From: Saccharomycopsis malanga
Lineage: Eukaryota > Ascomycota > Saccharomycetes > Ascoideales > Saccharomycopsidaceae
Reading direction: 5' to 3'
Assembly (NCBI GenBank): GCA_004014935.1
Contig: CP025326.1
Coordinates: 806,001 to 870,000, forward strand
DNA: 64,000 nucleotides
This document shows positions 38,434 through 48,284 of this stretch, piece by piece. The first letter of the stretch is position 1. Every line of letters begins with the position of its first letter. A model generated the notes under the pieces. The model saw nothing but the letters and a program-made list of their open reading frames with translations, was not told the DNA's origin and did not search any database. Position numbers and translations under genes: made by a program.

Positions 38434-40575
38434 CTAGAATTTTGGATAAGCTTTGGAGGTCAAGAAGAAGATTCTTGCGGCCGCACCTTGGGTGATCAAC
38501 TTTCTGTTGAAGCCCTTGGAGCTGTCTTTGTCACAATAGGAACCTTTATCAATACTGCTTTTCTTGTCGGTATTGGCTGCTTTTTTCCAAATGTTGTAAA
38601 TTTTATCGGAAGCAGTCAATGGGTTGACGCTTGAGAAATACATTCCATCATCACCTCTAGCGAAATCGAAAGCAAAACGAGCTTCACGAGCAAGTTCGTT
38701 TTTGATGTCGTCTGATTTACCAACATGATTGTAGTAAATGATCATACCATCAAACAACAATTGGGTGAAATCAAGCTCATCTCTCCACCATCTAAGGTTT
38801 TTTGGATAATCTCTGTTGAAGATGACCAAATCTCTGTTCATACCGGCCTTGAGCAACAAGTCAGCCCATTCTTTCCATTTCTTGTCGTTGGTGATATTGT
38901 AGAGCTTAACACAAGCTGCCAAAGCAGTACCAACTTGGTAGGAGTATTCTTGTTGGGTATTGACTTTACCATCGGTAGCGCCATCATAGATCAAGTTAGT
39001 TTTGTCATCCCACAAATGGGCCTTGAGATAATTCATTGATTTGACAGCAAAATCCAAGTACTTTTGTTGTTTGTCACTTTTGTAAAGTCTAAGACAGGCC
39101 AACGCGGTTTCGGTGGTGGAAATGGACGAAACATATGGAGAACCAAAGTGCCAAGTCACACCGCCATATTTATCGTTCCAGCCAGTCATCAAAAAGGAAA
39201 CGACATCACGGCCTCTGTTCAAATAAGACTTGTCACCAGTGGCTTCGTAGGCTGTAATCATAGCACTAGCAATCTGAGCATTGTCATCGTAATAAAGGTC
39301 ATTATCTTTGTTTTGCGAAGCAGAATAACCCTTTTTGCCCGAATTGTAGTAACTGTCCATGAACTTGTAAATGTTTTTAATGTAAACGCCCCATTGTCCT
39401 TTCTGGGCTCTTTCAGCATCAACAAACGCTTGAAGGTAAACAGCAGTAGCCCACACAACTGGCGTCGAATAAGAGCAACTGCCATCACTCAACTTGTTGT
39501 TTACCCAAAGCTTTTTCCACGAGTTCTTCAAAATACTGGCACCTTCGCTAGCAGAATCCACAGACGACATTCCTGAATACGAGTAGCCAAGAACACTGGT
39601 TGGAAGCACTCCATTATTGGATTCTGGCTCTTTTTGGTTAGTAGGAAGCGATTTGGCAGACGCTTTGGAGGCACTACTATGCTTAGAAGTCTTTGGAGCA
39701 ACAGTTGTAGTACTGCTCTTGGATGAGCTGGCAGCTTTGGTAGTATGAGAAGAAACCGCCTTGCTACTTGGTTTAACAGTATGTTGAAGCGTGCTGGCAG
39801 GACCTAAATGAAGAGATTTTACCGTAGAGTTACCGTGAGTGGCACTTTTGGTGGAATTGTGAACAGATGAATGTGCGGTATGAACGGTCCAAGGGCCATT
39901 GGAAGTGTAACCAGGAGCTGTGGTAATAGCTTTGTGAGTGGCAGAAGCACTATGAGAACCAGAACTGGTGGCACTATGAGAAGCAGAATTGGTGGCACTA
40001 TGAGAAGCAGAACTGGAAGCAGAACTGGAAGCAGAACTAGAAGCAGAACTGGAAGCAGAACTGGAAGCAGAACTGGAAGCAGAACTGGAAGCAGCAGTAT
40101 TAGAAGCAATATTTGAAACAGAATCTGGAACACCTACCATTCCATAGGAGTAACGGACCACATAAGAACTGGCAATGATGATTTTCGAGTTTTCGGTAAA
40201 TGTGGTGGTATAAGCAGTCGAAAAGGTCGAGGTGACAGTAGTAGAATAATGTATAGACTCAGATGAAGCAACATTGTTAGCAGCAGGGGAAGCAGGAGCA
40301 GAAGAGGAAGCATGACTGATAGGACCTGCTGCTTCATTTGACACTGGTGCTGCCGAAGAGGACGCTGGCGCATTTGCAGTGGATGTTGCCTTACCTTTGT
40401 CATCATCAAAAACTGTAACTGTCACGGTTTCCTTAAGAGTATTGTAATAGACTGTTGACGTGGACACCGATGTGACATCTCTTTTTTCCACTGGTTTGAG
40501 GTGTTCATGGGACACTCGGTATGCATTGGCAAGTGTGCATAACGATGCCAACCCTATAAGACCAAACTGGACCAT
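38434..40575 (-). CDS. Secreted GH76 alpha-1,6-mannanase-like protein with Ser-rich stalk
   Basis: A 713-residue protein. Signal peptide MVQFGLIGLASLCTLANA (1-18) and a Kex2-type KR site at 31-32. Then ~300 residues rich in Ser/Thr/Ala, including (SSSA)n at 162-190, likely O-mannosylated. The catalytic domain is about 345-713, glycoside hydrolase family 76, with the paired aspartates DLYYDDNAQIASAMITAYE (D430-D431) and WRDELDFTQLLFDGMI. No GPI signal is seen at the C-terminus (ends TSKAYPKF), unlike Dfg5/Dcw1, so it is probably secreted or wall-associated. GH76 enzymes cut or transfer alpha-1,6-mannan in the cell wall. The Ser/Ala stalk DNA is a tandem repeat and could vary in length between strains. 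Confidence 0.88.
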   Translation of the reverse strand: MVQFGLIGLASLCTLANAYRVSHEHLKPVEKRDVTSVSTSTVYYNTLKETVTVTVFDDDKGKATSTANAPASSSAAPVSNEAAGPISHASSSAPASPAANNVASSESIHYSTTVTSTFSTAYTTTFTENSKIIIASSYVVRYSYGMVGVPDSVSNIASNTAASSSASSSASSSASSSASSSASSSASSSASHSATNSASHSATSSGSHSASATHKAITTAPGYTSNGPWTVHTAHSSVHNSTKSATHGNSTVKSLHLGPASTLQHTVKPSSKAVSSHTTKAASSSKSSTTTVAPKTSKHSSASKASAKSLPTNQKEPESNNGVLPTSVLGYSYSGMSSVDSASEGASILKNSWKKLWVNNKLSDGSCSYSTPVVWATAVYLQAFVDAERAQKGQWGVYIKNIYKFMDSYYNSGKKGYSASQNKDNDLYYDDNAQIASAMITAYEATGDKSYLNRGRDVVSFLMTGWNDKYGGVTWHFGSPYVSSISTTETALACLRLYKSDKQQKYLDFAVKSMNYLKAHLWDDKTNLIYDGATDGKVNTQQEYSYQVGTALAACVKLYNITNDKKWKEWADLLLKAGMNRDLVIFNRDYPKNLRWWRDELDFTQLLFDGMIIYYNHVGKSDDIKNELAREARFAFDFARGDDGMYFSSVNPLTASDKIYNIWKKAANTDKKSSIDKGSYCDKDSSKGFNRKLITQGAAARIFFLTSKAYPKF
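40006..40092 (-). repeat. 12-bp coding minisatellite in the GH76 stalk
   Basis: About seven tandem copies of a 12-bp unit (GGAAGCAGAACT on the plus strand) encode repeated Ser-Ser-Ser-Ala in the stalk. Confidence 0.9.
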
Positions 40576-42658
40576 GATTGAAAATATCTGGCAAGAAGAT
40601 TGGTTATATCAGAAAGCCCAGAAAGTTTGAATCTCTATTGATAGTTTTAAAAGAGTGAAACGCGACAAATAACCTGGATTAATGTACAACTCTTTCACCC
40701 AATATGGATTATTGTTATATCCAATCCACTCATTTCTTTCTCTGACGAAAACAGGACACCCCAACTCTCTTATACTCAATCCTTTCAGCTAAATGTTAGT
40801 CCCAGAGTGAAGTCGAAAGGCCATACTGCAATGTTAGATGTCGCAGACCACCTGCAGCATCGTGCATGCTACTGCAGACACTAGTCTCAACGCTAAAGCT
40901 TCCTTGGGTATGGGTGGACGTTGGTGATACATTGGCTGCATTTTGTTCTGTGTGGTCAGAAGCGCTGACGTTGATGATAATAGCCGGTCTGGTAAACATA
41001 GAAGACTGTTTTAGCTTTTCCAAGTCCTGAATGAAGAAAAAAAGGTTTGCTCAACAGGTCTCAACAAAGTTCCTGTTTTTCTTCATTCAACCTTGCGCCT
41101 TACAAGCATTCCTTACATCCACTGCAAGTCTCACCATTATCGCGCCGCATCTAGTGCTCCATCTAGCATTCTGTCCTCAAATTCTCCTATGATAAAGGCC
41201 TTAACTGTTACCGTTGATAGTGAGTATGCATACTGACGCATAGTCATGCATTCCCAATGCGGAAATTAAGTGTCAGAGCGCATGCACTCGGCAGAAATCA
41301 CGCTGCTGTAGCATATCCAAAAGAAGGTAAGGAATGGAAATGTGAATGTATGACTTGGGATACATGGCCCCTATGAAAAACTGTATCTTGTCGCTTGGCC
41401 TTTGTTCTACGAGTTTCAAATGCCAGGCCCTTTTCCTGCTAACATCCAGTTCTCCTGCAGAATTTTCTATTGTTGGCCATGCATCCCAATGCAGAATTAT
41501 GCATAGTGTTCTCTCGGTTTCATGCGTTTTTAAAATCCAAAACGTATAGTCTCCAAGGCAAGAGAACAGTTTGATGTTTATCAGCTCTTGAAACAATATT
41601 GTTGACAGTTCCATACTCCGGATCTATTGTTGTTTGCATGGCGAAACGCTCTGAGTTGCTGCAGCTGTCGTGCTTTATAGCAGAATGCGGATATTTGAGA
41701 TCCAAAGACGGCAGAATCAGCACTGAAACATTTCGGGATCAAGGGTTTTTCTCATTTACCATTTTTATAGGTTCGTATTGGTTATTATTTTGTCCAGTTG
41801 TAGTATACAATAAACATCTTTAATTATGTCCTTTACATATTATTTTGGTCAAATTTTGCCCAACAGTGCGATCTTAATCTATAATCTGCCATATATAGCC
41901 TTGCGAATATTTGAGCTTTATGAAGAAAAGCTTTACGAATGAATTGAGCTTTGTAGAAAAAACCTTTACGAATGAATTGACTAAATTAGTAGCCAAGCTT
42001 GCACAGTAAAGCATTACCATTGCACAGTGCACCCAACGCCTGTAGAACCATCATTGTTGCTGACACTATCATGATCCAGTGATCTGCGATAGATAGCTTT
42101 TGACACATTCTATGGTGAGTCCAAACTTCAAACTCTTATGGTACAGTAAGTTTTTAGCACCACATTGTAGTATTTAGCTGTGCGTAAACGTCTTTATCCA
42201 AGGATGGTTTGTCTCTTTCTGATGCCCACGAGGGTTTCCACTATCAGCATCAACAATAGAGCAATTGGCTTCCAAACATGGGGATGTTGGCGTGTGTATG
42301 AAAAGTTGTGAGAAATCAAAGTTACAAGTAACTTTTATCTTAGTAGTTGAATCCGTTATCTAAAACAAACTTTTTATATTCTAAAGTAAAATTAACTAAA
42401 TCAAAATTGCAAGGCCAATGTGGAGAAACAACCAAGTTTGGGAATTGTAAAATATGAACATAATTTTGGCTATTTTGAATGCGATCATTGGTAGTTAACA
42501 TAGGTTTGCTCACTTTCGTTAACGTTTAGATTGATTTTGACTTATCTGATTATATTAGATTGTTCAAACTTGTTGGCAATTTATCATCAAAGTTGAGGAC
42601 GAATAAAGTACAAAGAAAACTGATGATTCTATGAGCCAATATCTACACTGCAACAGCT
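40576..42658. other. Promoter side of GH76 and gene-free stretch
   Basis: On the minus strand 41026-40796 is an open stretch (DLEKLKQSSMFTRPAIIINV...) preceded by a pyrimidine-rich TTCATTCAG acceptor-like site. No matching first exon or branch site is convincing. The frame at 41273-41614 (minus) has no motif. TGCAT/ATGCGG words cluster at 41226-41265. Otherwise A+T-rich. Confidence 0.35.
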
Positions 42659-42955
42659 TTACTCTAATAGGTTCATATACCAAGCCCAGTACATATCAGT
42701 TTCGTGCTATGTCTAAAGGGACTTGGTAAATCCCAATCATGTCCGGTCATCACAATTTTCTTATTTGATATTTTGGAAAGTAAGCATTTATTGGTCAGGG
42801 TTGTGTTCCAGACAGTTGAACTTGCCTGTGGATTCGTGTTCAGCATCGTAAAAATTGTTCGTGTGGGAATCGAACCAGTGTTCCTATTTCTCTTCTCCGA
42901 GAGCACTGACCACTGAGCCACACGGCCCAGCGGCCAGCAGGTTTACTATAATTAG
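42659..42955 (-). mobile_element. SINE copy with single head, minus strand
   Basis: The insert about 42676-42939 reads, on the minus strand, GGGCCGTGTGGCTCAGTGG (perfect A box), a CTCTCGGAGAAGAG stem-like anticodon region, ACACTGGTTCGATTCCCAC (perfect B box 44 nt from the A box), TTTTTACGATGCTGAACACG, AATCCACAGGCAAGTTCAAC, ACCAATAAATGCTTACTTTC, AATTGTGATGACCGGACATG, CCAAGTCCCTTTAGACATAG and GAAACTGATATGTACTGGGC. The flanks TTTACTCTAATAG and TTTACTATAATTAG look like a slightly decayed duplication. This is the best copy of the simple tRNA-like head. Confidence 0.92.
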
Positions 42956-43027
42956 ATTTAAATGATAATATGCTTTAATTACGTGTTACTAATTCAATAC
43001 GGGATTGCCATTAACAATAAGTGATGA

Positions 43028-43345
43028 TTAGGCTGCTGGACAAGATAGTTTAGCAGATAGTAGTCTCGAAAAAGAGAAAATAACCCGATAGGATGGCTCA
43101 GTGGTTAATATTTTTTAGTTACTGCATTTTACGATGCTGAACATGACTTTACAGGCGATTGTAACTCTATGAAACACGACCTAAACTAAATTGACTGCTT
43201 ACTTTCCAATATATTAAATAAGAAATACCGACGACCGGTCATTGTTGGATTTTGCCCAGTGGGCTTAACAAATCCCTTTAGACATGGCGCGCATATACGT
43301 AACTAATATGTAGTGGCTCGAAATATAAGATATTATTATTAAACT
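43028..43345 (+). mobile_element. SINE copy with doubled head, plus strand
   Basis: GCTGGACAAGATAGTTTAGCAG, CTCGAAAAAGAGAAAATAACCC, GATAGGATGGCTCAGTGGTT (second A box), TTTTACGATGCTGAACATG, TACAGGCGATTGTAACT, GCTTACTTTCCAAT, CCCTTTAGACATGGCGCGCA, GTGGCTCGAAATATAAGATA and ATTATTATT. The B box has been lost with part of the head. Confidence 0.88.
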
Positions 43346-43450
43346 ACTCGTATGTGCGAATATATAACTGCTTAAACTAATATTATACTCATATGTGCGA
43401 ATATATAACGGTTTAAACTGATATTATACTCGTGAATATATAACGGTTAA
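43346..43450. repeat. About 42-bp tandem repeat
   Basis: Two and a half units carry ACTC(G/A)TATGTGCGAATATATAAC, then GGTTTAAACTGATATT, directly after the SINE tail. Confidence 0.75.
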
Positions 43451-43948
43451 AACTTATTGTAAAAAAATAATTTTAAAAAACTTTCATCAACATAAAATGT
43501 TGAATAAAAAATCGATTTGGCAACTTTTTATGAATTATCTTACTTTAAATTAGTCTTCTTTTCCGTTATGATTTCCATAAAAATAAATCTCTTCAACTTA
43601 TTTCAACAAAACCAGCCGTTTTACTTTAGATTTCCGTTTGCAGTTTGAAAAGTTTTTAGAGATTATTTTGCCTTTACATTTTCTCAGGCCTTTTTCATTT
43701 CCACCCAGTTCTTTTGCTAATATACTGTGGTCCTGTAAAGAAATCAGTTTTCGTATAAATAATAGATGCGGTATTATTATATACATACTTGGTTACCACA
43801 ATACATTGAAAGATTTAAAAATACACTATCCATTCTACTGATAACGGCTTTTGGGAAGTTGCAAGTAAAAATAAGCATAAAAGAGACGAATCTTGTTCTG
43901 AACAATTCTTACGTAATGAAACTATAGTTACTAGTTTATCCTAACACA
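43451..43948. other. 3' flank of CDT1
   Basis: A+T-rich, no gene seen. The frames at 43598-43841 carry no motif. Confidence 0.35.
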
Positions 43949-45862
43949 TTACTTAGTCAACAGTTTGATAGCCTCTTCTCTACGGTTGAAAAAGTTGTAT
44001 TTTACAATTGTCTTGCCATTATCAAAGTCCACAATTTGAAAAATTTCGGGTGGCAATCGCTCTCCCATTGTTTTGAGGGCTCTTTCTGCGCCAGCAGAGC
44101 CAACGAGATTTGCTTTGGTGGCAAAACTGTCTATGATTTTATCGATGAGTGTCCTGAGAGTGAAAGATTTGAAGGCGTTGCTATGGTTCAAGTTGTACAA
44201 AATGTCGAATACGAGGAGAAGCTCATCATTACGAGCAGCAGATTGACCATTAGCTAAAAGATTATGGTTTTCTTGCAAAGCTTTTTTCTTCTGGGCTTGT
44301 TTGAGCTTTATTCTTTCGAGTAAAGAAAGAGATTTGTCGGTATGGGGTTTGCTGACTTTTGAAGATTCTTTTTTGATGATTTTCCTTATGGCAGTTGTTT
44401 TCTTGCCTATGTGTTCTTTGGTGCTAGACAGAGTAGCACTGTTTACGGAGACTGTGGGCAAGCTGTGGATTAGAGAGGTGGCAAGATGATCGATTTTGTT
44501 CAAGTTGTTTTTGTTTGAAGCAATGTATTCGTCTACTTTGGCAATGAATGTTTTTTTACGTTCTGCAATGAGTTTGGCAAAGTTTGGTGTTTCAAGCTGG
44601 GTTTTCTCCAATCCTATCAATACTTCGACGCCCTCGTTTTTCAGAATTCCAGTGAGAAACAAGTTGTAACTTTCGGGAAACAAATATTTGATTTTTAGAA
44701 TATCGCTGAGACCAACGTTTTTGCCTAAAAGTTTCCGCAAGCTGGGCAAGAACTGCTGGTTCAAGTTGGGAAGATTGGTATGGTTTAGGAAATAAATGTA
44801 CAAGATATTGTCCAAATTGGAGAAGATTCTTACAAGAAACCCCAAATATGCCATGGTGCAGTCTGTTTTCAGCTTTTCAAGCCTTACGAGCGAGTCTTGG
44901 ACAGTGTGGTAAGCAGCTTTACAGATATTATGGCCTTTAGAGACAAGTTCATACACCAACATTTCCCCCACAGTCCTGTGGGCCAGAAAACACGCCAAAT
45001 AGTGCTGTTGTGGGATGTCGAAATCCACATAGTTCATCTCGGCATCTGCCAACTGCAAAAAGTCAGTATTGTTCTGCAAGTAGCCAAACATGTGGTCCTT
45101 TCCGGTGTGGATATTGCTGTTTGTAGCCGTGTTGAACTGCAACTTTTGCTGGTCCTCGCCAATCGTAGGGTCTCTCAAGTAATTGATACGCCACAACCGA
45201 CTGCGGAGCCACCTGGAATAGTTGATACGGTTGGTGTTGAGAGGACCAGACACATTAGCCATCAAATCGCCTTGAATGTGCAAATTTACATTGAAATGCT
45301 TACTGACGCTGATGTAAGAGGCATTTCTGACCGCCCTAATGTTGCTGAAAAGAAGCCCCTTGGTGACAATCTCCAAAACCTTGCCAATACCGAGAATCAT
45401 ACCAGGGCCCTGTATTTCAACAGGATCCGCTGCATCTTTTACATCTAGCTGGACCCTGCCGTCAGGAACGTATATCAACGACAACAATGTCCAGTTGTAC
45501 AAACGGTTACAGCTGACAGAAGTAGTTCTGTCGGTAAGATACAGATTTAGAAAGGTATAGTTTAATCCTAATGCCTTGGTTACCATGGAAATTGCAGTGT
45601 CAGCAGCCCGAGACAAGTCTTCTGACCCATCCACGTGCGTCTCACCAACATCCGCAGAAGGAATTGTTATGGTTTCGTCTGTAAAAGCCACTTTATGTGT
45701 CTTGCTGGTAATTTGGTAATATTCTGCTTCGCTACACGAAATACTTAAATCATGGCTCACCAAAGACCGCCAGTTGTCAAGAACAACATATCCCTTTGTC
45801 ACCAACAGCTCAACCAATACATCCAGCGCATAATTCTGCACATTAATCACCGGAACAGACAT
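43949..45862 (-). CDS. TAH11: Replication licensing factor Cdt1/Tah11-like
   Basis: A 637-residue protein (S. cerevisiae Tah11/Cdt1 604). The N-terminus SVPVINVQNYALDVLVELLV and TKGYVVLDNW resemble the start of 2-oxoglutarate dioxygenases. Yeast Cdt1 is known to carry such a catalytically inactive dioxygenase-like N-terminal domain. The middle contains KIKYLFPESYNLF (about 394), like the Cdt1 central winged helix. The C-terminal part has LSLLERIKLKQAQKKK (about 514) followed by a winged-helix segment with LLVFDILYNL, TLRTLIDKIIDSF, AERALKTMGERLPPEIF and VKYNFFNRREEAI, the Mcm2-7-binding C-terminal domain. Cdt1 escorts Mcm2-7 to origins in G1. Assigned from architecture rather than strong residue identity. 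Confidence 0.75.
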   Translation of the reverse strand: MSVPVINVQNYALDVLVELLVTKGYVVLDNWRSLVSHDLSISCSEAEYYQITSKTHKVAFTDETITIPSADVGETHVDGSEDLSRAADTAISMVTKALGLNYTFLNLYLTDRTTSVSCNRLYNWTLLSLIYVPDGRVQLDVKDAADPVEIQGPGMILGIGKVLEIVTKGLLFSNIRAVRNASYISVSKHFNVNLHIQGDLMANVSGPLNTNRINYSRWLRSRLWRINYLRDPTIGEDQQKLQFNTATNSNIHTGKDHMFGYLQNNTDFLQLADAEMNYVDFDIPQQHYLACFLAHRTVGEMLVYELVSKGHNICKAAYHTVQDSLVRLEKLKTDCTMAYLGFLVRIFSNLDNILYIYFLNHTNLPNLNQQFLPSLRKLLGKNVGLSDILKIKYLFPESYNLFLTGILKNEGVEVLIGLEKTQLETPNFAKLIAERKKTFIAKVDEYIASNKNNLNKIDHLATSLIHSLPTVSVNSATLSSTKEHIGKKTTAIRKIIKKESSKVSKPHTDKSLSLLERIKLKQAQKKKALQENHNLLANGQSAARNDELLLVFDILYNLNHSNAFKSFTLRTLIDKIIDSFATKANLVGSAGAERALKTMGERLPPEIFQIVDFDNGKTIVKYNFFNRREEAIKLLTK

Positions 45863-45989
45863 GCTATAACATTTGAATTGCTGGTTTATTCATCTCTAAA
45901 TTCTACTCATATATAGCACGGAAATTTCAATCAAAACATCGCCAGGGCGCATAACCTACCAGCTTTAATAGTATTACATGGGAGTTTTG

Positions 45990-46255
45990 TTGGTGTATAC
46001 GCGCTATTCCTAAAGGGATTTGGTGAAAAGCGTAGTGGGCAAAATCTAAACAAGTCTATGGGCTTGCCATTTAATTAAGCACTCGATTTGGTCTAGGTTG
46101 TGTTTTATACTGTTACAATAGCTTGTTCAGCGTCGTAAAAAGCAGCGAGTAAAAATTGTCCATCTTGGGAATCGAACTTGGGTTCCTGTCAATGGGGTTA
46201 GTGCTTTCTCTTCTAAGAGAGCACTAACAACTGAGCCACCCGCCCAGAGCTAGAG
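45990..46255 (-). mobile_element. SINE copy, minus strand
   Basis: Minus strand: CTGGGCGGGTGGCTCAGTTG (A region), TGCTCTCTTAGAAGAGAAAG, CAGGAACCCAAGTTCGATTCCC (B box), TTTTTACTCGCTGCTTTTTACG, TGAACAAGCTATTGTAAC, ACACAACCTAGACCAAATCG, then a 3' body to CCCTTTAGGAATAGCGCG and ATACACC. The tail is absent. It lies upstream of CDT1. Confidence 0.85.
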
Positions 46256-46739
46256 TAATAATAATGTAATATACAACCAAACCTAGTATTCATTATATTA
46301 TTTCAACACTCATTTTATTAAAGGGGATTATTGTGATTATTGGCGGAATTATCGAAACATTTGCCATTTGCTGTATACTTTTCAGGGTATAGCATCCTCA
46401 GAAATGCGTATTTTGCAACAATATGCTTGAAATTGGCAATGTTATCATTTGATAATTGAAACATGTTGAATTAACCTTTCTAATATTGATATTTCAGCAT
46501 AATTTATTTGAAAAGTTGTGTAGATTTGCAAAAGCAATAAATACTGACATTTTGGTCTACTTTGCCTACTTTGATGCTTCCAAAGAAAGATGGTTATTTG
46601 ATTACAAAAAGACATATACAAATCTTTGTTAAAACCTTTTATTACCAAACAGCGGGGAGAAACTGGGCTATAAAAAATTGTATCACAATCTTTACATAAA
46701 TCCCATTCAACTTTCCCCCAATGGAGACAAAAAAACAGC
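46256..46739. other. Intergenic stretch, possibly decayed repeat
   Basis: A+T-rich DNA between a SINE and family-2 copy D. No gene; the frame 46445-46753 has no motif. Confidence 0.35.
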
Positions 46740-47500
46740 CAAAGTTTTTTCAAACCGGCCTCCCAAGAGCAGAGGTATAAAACTTCTTCATAAGCACATT
46801 ACGCTTTACCGAGTCCATAAAATATTCAATGTATAACGCAAGTTTAATTGTGCTGGTTCAGCAACATATAATTATTATTATTGAATACAAGTTCTTCTGA
46901 TAATCTATGGTAAATAATGCCTTTTGAGTGCCTTTTTTTAGCTCTTGAGATACGTGTTTAATTGAAATAAAACACAAACAAAACCAAAAGCAGTCAAACA
47001 TTGTGGAATATCTTTGAAAAACACGACCTTTAACAAATTATGTGTTATTTTCGACAAAATGTTACTTGAATAGTAATTTGTAAACAAACAGCAAAACAAA
47101 GCACATGGTATAAAACTCCAGGCTCTACAGAGTATAAAAATATAATACTTGTATAGTTTGGTCCGCTGTAAAGACTCTACAATATGTCTTGAAAGAATCA
47201 ATTTTCTGACAGTTTTGACAATTTTTCGTTATATCCAATATTTCTACAAAAATTTAATATTTTTCATTGCAAATTGTACTAAAATATAGCAAAAAAATAC
47301 AAAATATTGGAGCACATTTTTTCAAGTCAAAATAACCTAGATAGCACTGATTTACTTCAATAAAACGTTTGATAATTACTCCAACACGTCAACAGCGCGA
47401 ATCGAGTACCAAAACCCCAAGTGAGGAACGCCACACTTGTTTCTCGTGGCGCATGGTGGCGCATGATGACTCAACCAACTCGGCCACCTGGCAATTGCAT
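46740..47500 (-). repeat. Family-2 dispersed repeat, copy D
   Basis: Minus strand: A box TGGCCGAGTTGG at 47486-47475 (the copy closest to a true tRNA A box), GGCGCATGATGGCGC-like and GTGTGGCG pairing segments, GGTACTCGATTCGCGC, CAAACGTTTTATT, TATCTAGGTTATTTT, AAATATTGGATATAACG, AGAGTCTTTACAG, TTTTGTCGAAAATAACAC and TGGACTCGGTAAAGCG. It is shorter than copy A at both ends. Confidence 0.82.
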
Positions 47501-48284
47501 ATAGGAAATGCAAACATTTCTCATCAGACAAAGATTAATTTCGAAAGTGTCCCGGGTAACACTTTTCGCCGGAGAATGGGTCCTGCAAAAGGACGTCAAG
47601 AGCGATGCACCCCTGCAGTAGCAATGTTCCCCGCTATTTACCAAACAAGCACCAGCCTGGGGTGATTACGAGCCAAAGAGGACCTGCGGCTAGAGACGCG
47701 GAATCCGCGCTATAAACTTTAAGGTCATTAGAACGCCGGAGGAGAATCGCCGATCGGGGGCCACCTTGGTGGGCGACCTGTAGGCGACCTGGAGACGACA
47801 TTGAGGCTGCGCGTGTGTGCAAGCGTGCAAGCGGCCGCGGTGCATGCTGTAATGTATATGTATAGCTTATACCTGCCTCACAGGACGCAGGCAGGGACTG
47901 CATGGAGAAAGACTGTGGGTTTAATAAGAGGTAAGTAAATGACACTTGCTGGCAAAATGTCCCTATCTGGGGTGCCTGAGGAGAAGAAGGTCTGGCGGGT
48001 ATCATTCGGACTTGGTGGGTATCGGAATCCTTCAAGATATTCTTTTAAAGAATCCTCCCAGGGCGTGGCGTCGTGGGTATTATTAGACTGGTGACTGTAA
48101 GGTAAGGTAAAGTGAGGCAATGTAAGGTAATGTAATGTAATGTAATGTAAGGTAGTTCAACGCAATGCAATGCATATAGGTGCTGATGTTGTCATTGGGG
48201 TTTTTATATAAATGACAGCCTGCTGCACCCCAGTTTTCGGAAAACCAAAAGAAGCCAATTTGATTGAGAATAAGGAATAATAGA
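47501..48284 (+). promoter_or_regulatory. Long G+C-rich upstream region of the pogo-derived gene
   Basis: About 750 bp, clearly more G+C-rich than any other intergenic DNA here, with CGCGGAATCCGCG (near 47699), GGCGACC repeated (near 47764-47780), GCGGCCGC (47831) and several CGG/CCG words typical of zinc-cluster factor sites. 48096-48155 is a pentamer tandem of GTAAG/GTAAT. No frame in it has a recognisable motif. Its length and composition suggest a heavily regulated gene (inference). Confidence 0.5.

Noticed and set aside
41273-41614. A 113-codon minus-strand frame
   Set aside because: No homology or domain, and an overlapping frame exists on the other strand.
42676-42939. The tRNA-like heads as genuine tRNA genes
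   Set aside because: They lack a complete acceptor stem and a proper anticodon arm, have no Pol III T-run directly after the T arm, and continue into a conserved non-tRNA body.
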